Positions 5,249 to 5,884 of a stretch of 5,884 bases of DNA are shown in pieces. Source of the stretch: Dehalococcoidia bacterium. GTDB lineage: Bacteria > Chloroflexota > Dehalococcoidia > Lucifugimonadales > Lucifugimonadaceae. The translations under genes and the position numbers were made by a program. The stretch's first letter is position 1, and every line of letters begins with the position of its first letter. The stretch is from assembly GCA_002700125.1 (NCBI GenBank), contig PACM01000021.1, positions 11,007 to 16,890 of the forward strand, in the 5' to 3' direction. The notes under the pieces were generated by a model that worked only from the letters and a program-made list of their open reading frames with translations, was not told the DNA's origin and made no database searches.

Positions 5249-5884
5249 TTATTCGCCTTGATCTCCTGTATCCCAGACACCTTGAGCCATCAAACCTCCG
5301 TCAACAACTAAATATTCTCCAGTTATAAATGATGCTTTGTCACTGCACAAGAACGAAGCAGCATATCCAATCTCATTAGGTTGCCCCACTCTTCCAATTG
5401 GATGAGCCTCACCTAACGTTTTAAGGCTTTCTTCTATATTCCCTCCAAAAGAATTCCTTACCATAGGCGTATCGAATGCTCCTGGACAAATTGCCATAAC
5501 CCTAATTTGTTCCGCAGCATAATCAAGAGACATATTCCTAGTAAGTGACAGCACACCACCTTTACTAGCTGCATAAGCAGGAACTAATTTCATCGACTGT
5601 AAACCTTGGACACTTGCAATATGTATAATTGCACCTTTTCCTTTTTTTCGCATGTGCGGGATAGCATATTTAGACATAAGGTAATAGCTTTTTAAGTTTA
5701 CATTAATAACAGCATCCCACATTTCTTCGGATGTTTCTTCTACATTTTTATAAGAAGTTAGGGGTTGTATGCCAACATTATTAACAAGAATATCTATGCC
5801 ACCAAAAGCAGTAACACATTCTTTTACAACTTTTTCAGGAACATCAGATTTTTCAAAATTAGCTTTTACAAATATTGCTGAACC
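5249..5884 (-). CDS. SDR-family oxidoreductase, C-terminal 211 residues (5' end beyond window)
   Basis: A classical short-chain dehydrogenase running off the right edge. The frame stays open from the edge (G-S-A-I-F-V-K), so the ATG at 5722 is an internal Met (E-E-M-W-D) rather than the start. About 45-55 residues with the Gly-rich cofactor motif are missing. Numbering from the window edge: N35-N-V-G38 replaces the usual N-N-A-G; active-site N63, S91, Y104 and K108 are all present (S to Y spacing 13, Y-A-A-S-K); C-P-G and a late F-I-T-G-E-Y-x-V-V-D-G-G follow, as in FabG/glucose dehydrogenase-like members. It should be an active NAD(P)-dependent alcohol/ketone oxidoreductase of unknown substrate. 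It is not an obvious recent duplicate of the SDR at 837-1628, since the sequences differ widely outside the motifs. It converges on lipoprotein C with no intergenic base and no visible terminator. Confidence 0.93.
   Translation of the reverse strand, partial: GSAIFVKANFEKSDVPEKVVKECVTAFGGIDILVNNVGIQPLTSYKNVEETSEEMWDAVINVNLKSYYLMSKYAIPHMRKKGKGAIIHIASVQGLQSMKLVPAYAASKGGVLSLTRNMSLDYAAEQIRVMAICPGAFDTPMVRNSFGGNIEESLKTLGEAHPIGRVGQPNEIGYAASFLCSDKASFITGEYLVVDGGLMAQGVWDTGDQGE

Noticed and set aside
5249..5722. SDR starting at the internal ATG at 5722
   Set aside because: That Met lies within the conserved SDR core, after N-N-V-G, and the frame continues open to the window edge with SDR-like sequence.

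Overview
The window is compact, AT-rich bacterial DNA with no RNA genes, mobile elements or CRISPR. Codon use, one certain TTG start, AGGAG-type ribosome sites and four lipoprotein signal peptides show a bacterium. Two short-chain dehydrogenases, a family 5 ABC solute-binding protein and a small family of cysteine-bearing lipoproteins would suit an uncultured marine heterotroph. A SAR202-like Chloroflexota is my best guess, but that is inference, not something the sequence proves.

Layout. Positions 1-729 (+) hold the C-terminal part of a peptide/oligopeptide-type ABC substrate-binding protein, closed by a strong hairpin terminator (751-785). Positions 837-1628 (+) encode a complete SDR oxidoreductase with a TTG start. 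Convergent with it, and overlapping its end by 11 bp, is a two-gene minus-strand lipoprotein operon (2785 to 1618). A 115-bp divergent intergenic region with a perfect CACGAAC-TAA-GTTCGTG palindrome separates this from a plus-strand pair: a 607-residue lipoprotein built of about 13 beta-propeller repeats (2901-4724) and a third small lipoprotein joined to it by an ATGA overlap (4721-5248). Its stop codon directly abuts that of a second, partial SDR on the minus strand (5249 to the window edge).

How it fits together. The three small lipoproteins (182, 203 and 175 residues) are paralogues. All have a lipobox, an E-[IL]-R-x-Y-x-S-H-x-D-A motif, a W-x9-C-x10-C motif and a [YF]-G-x-[FY]-x-I-x2-N motif. 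I do not recognise a named family. With the propeller lipoprotein they form a divergent four-lipoprotein locus, likely acting outside the cytoplasmic membrane. The propeller's inter-domain linker carries a short segment resembling the N-terminal part of two of the small lipoproteins. This locus is the most interesting part of the window. The flanking SDRs and transporter component look like ordinary catabolic genes with no visible functional tie to it.
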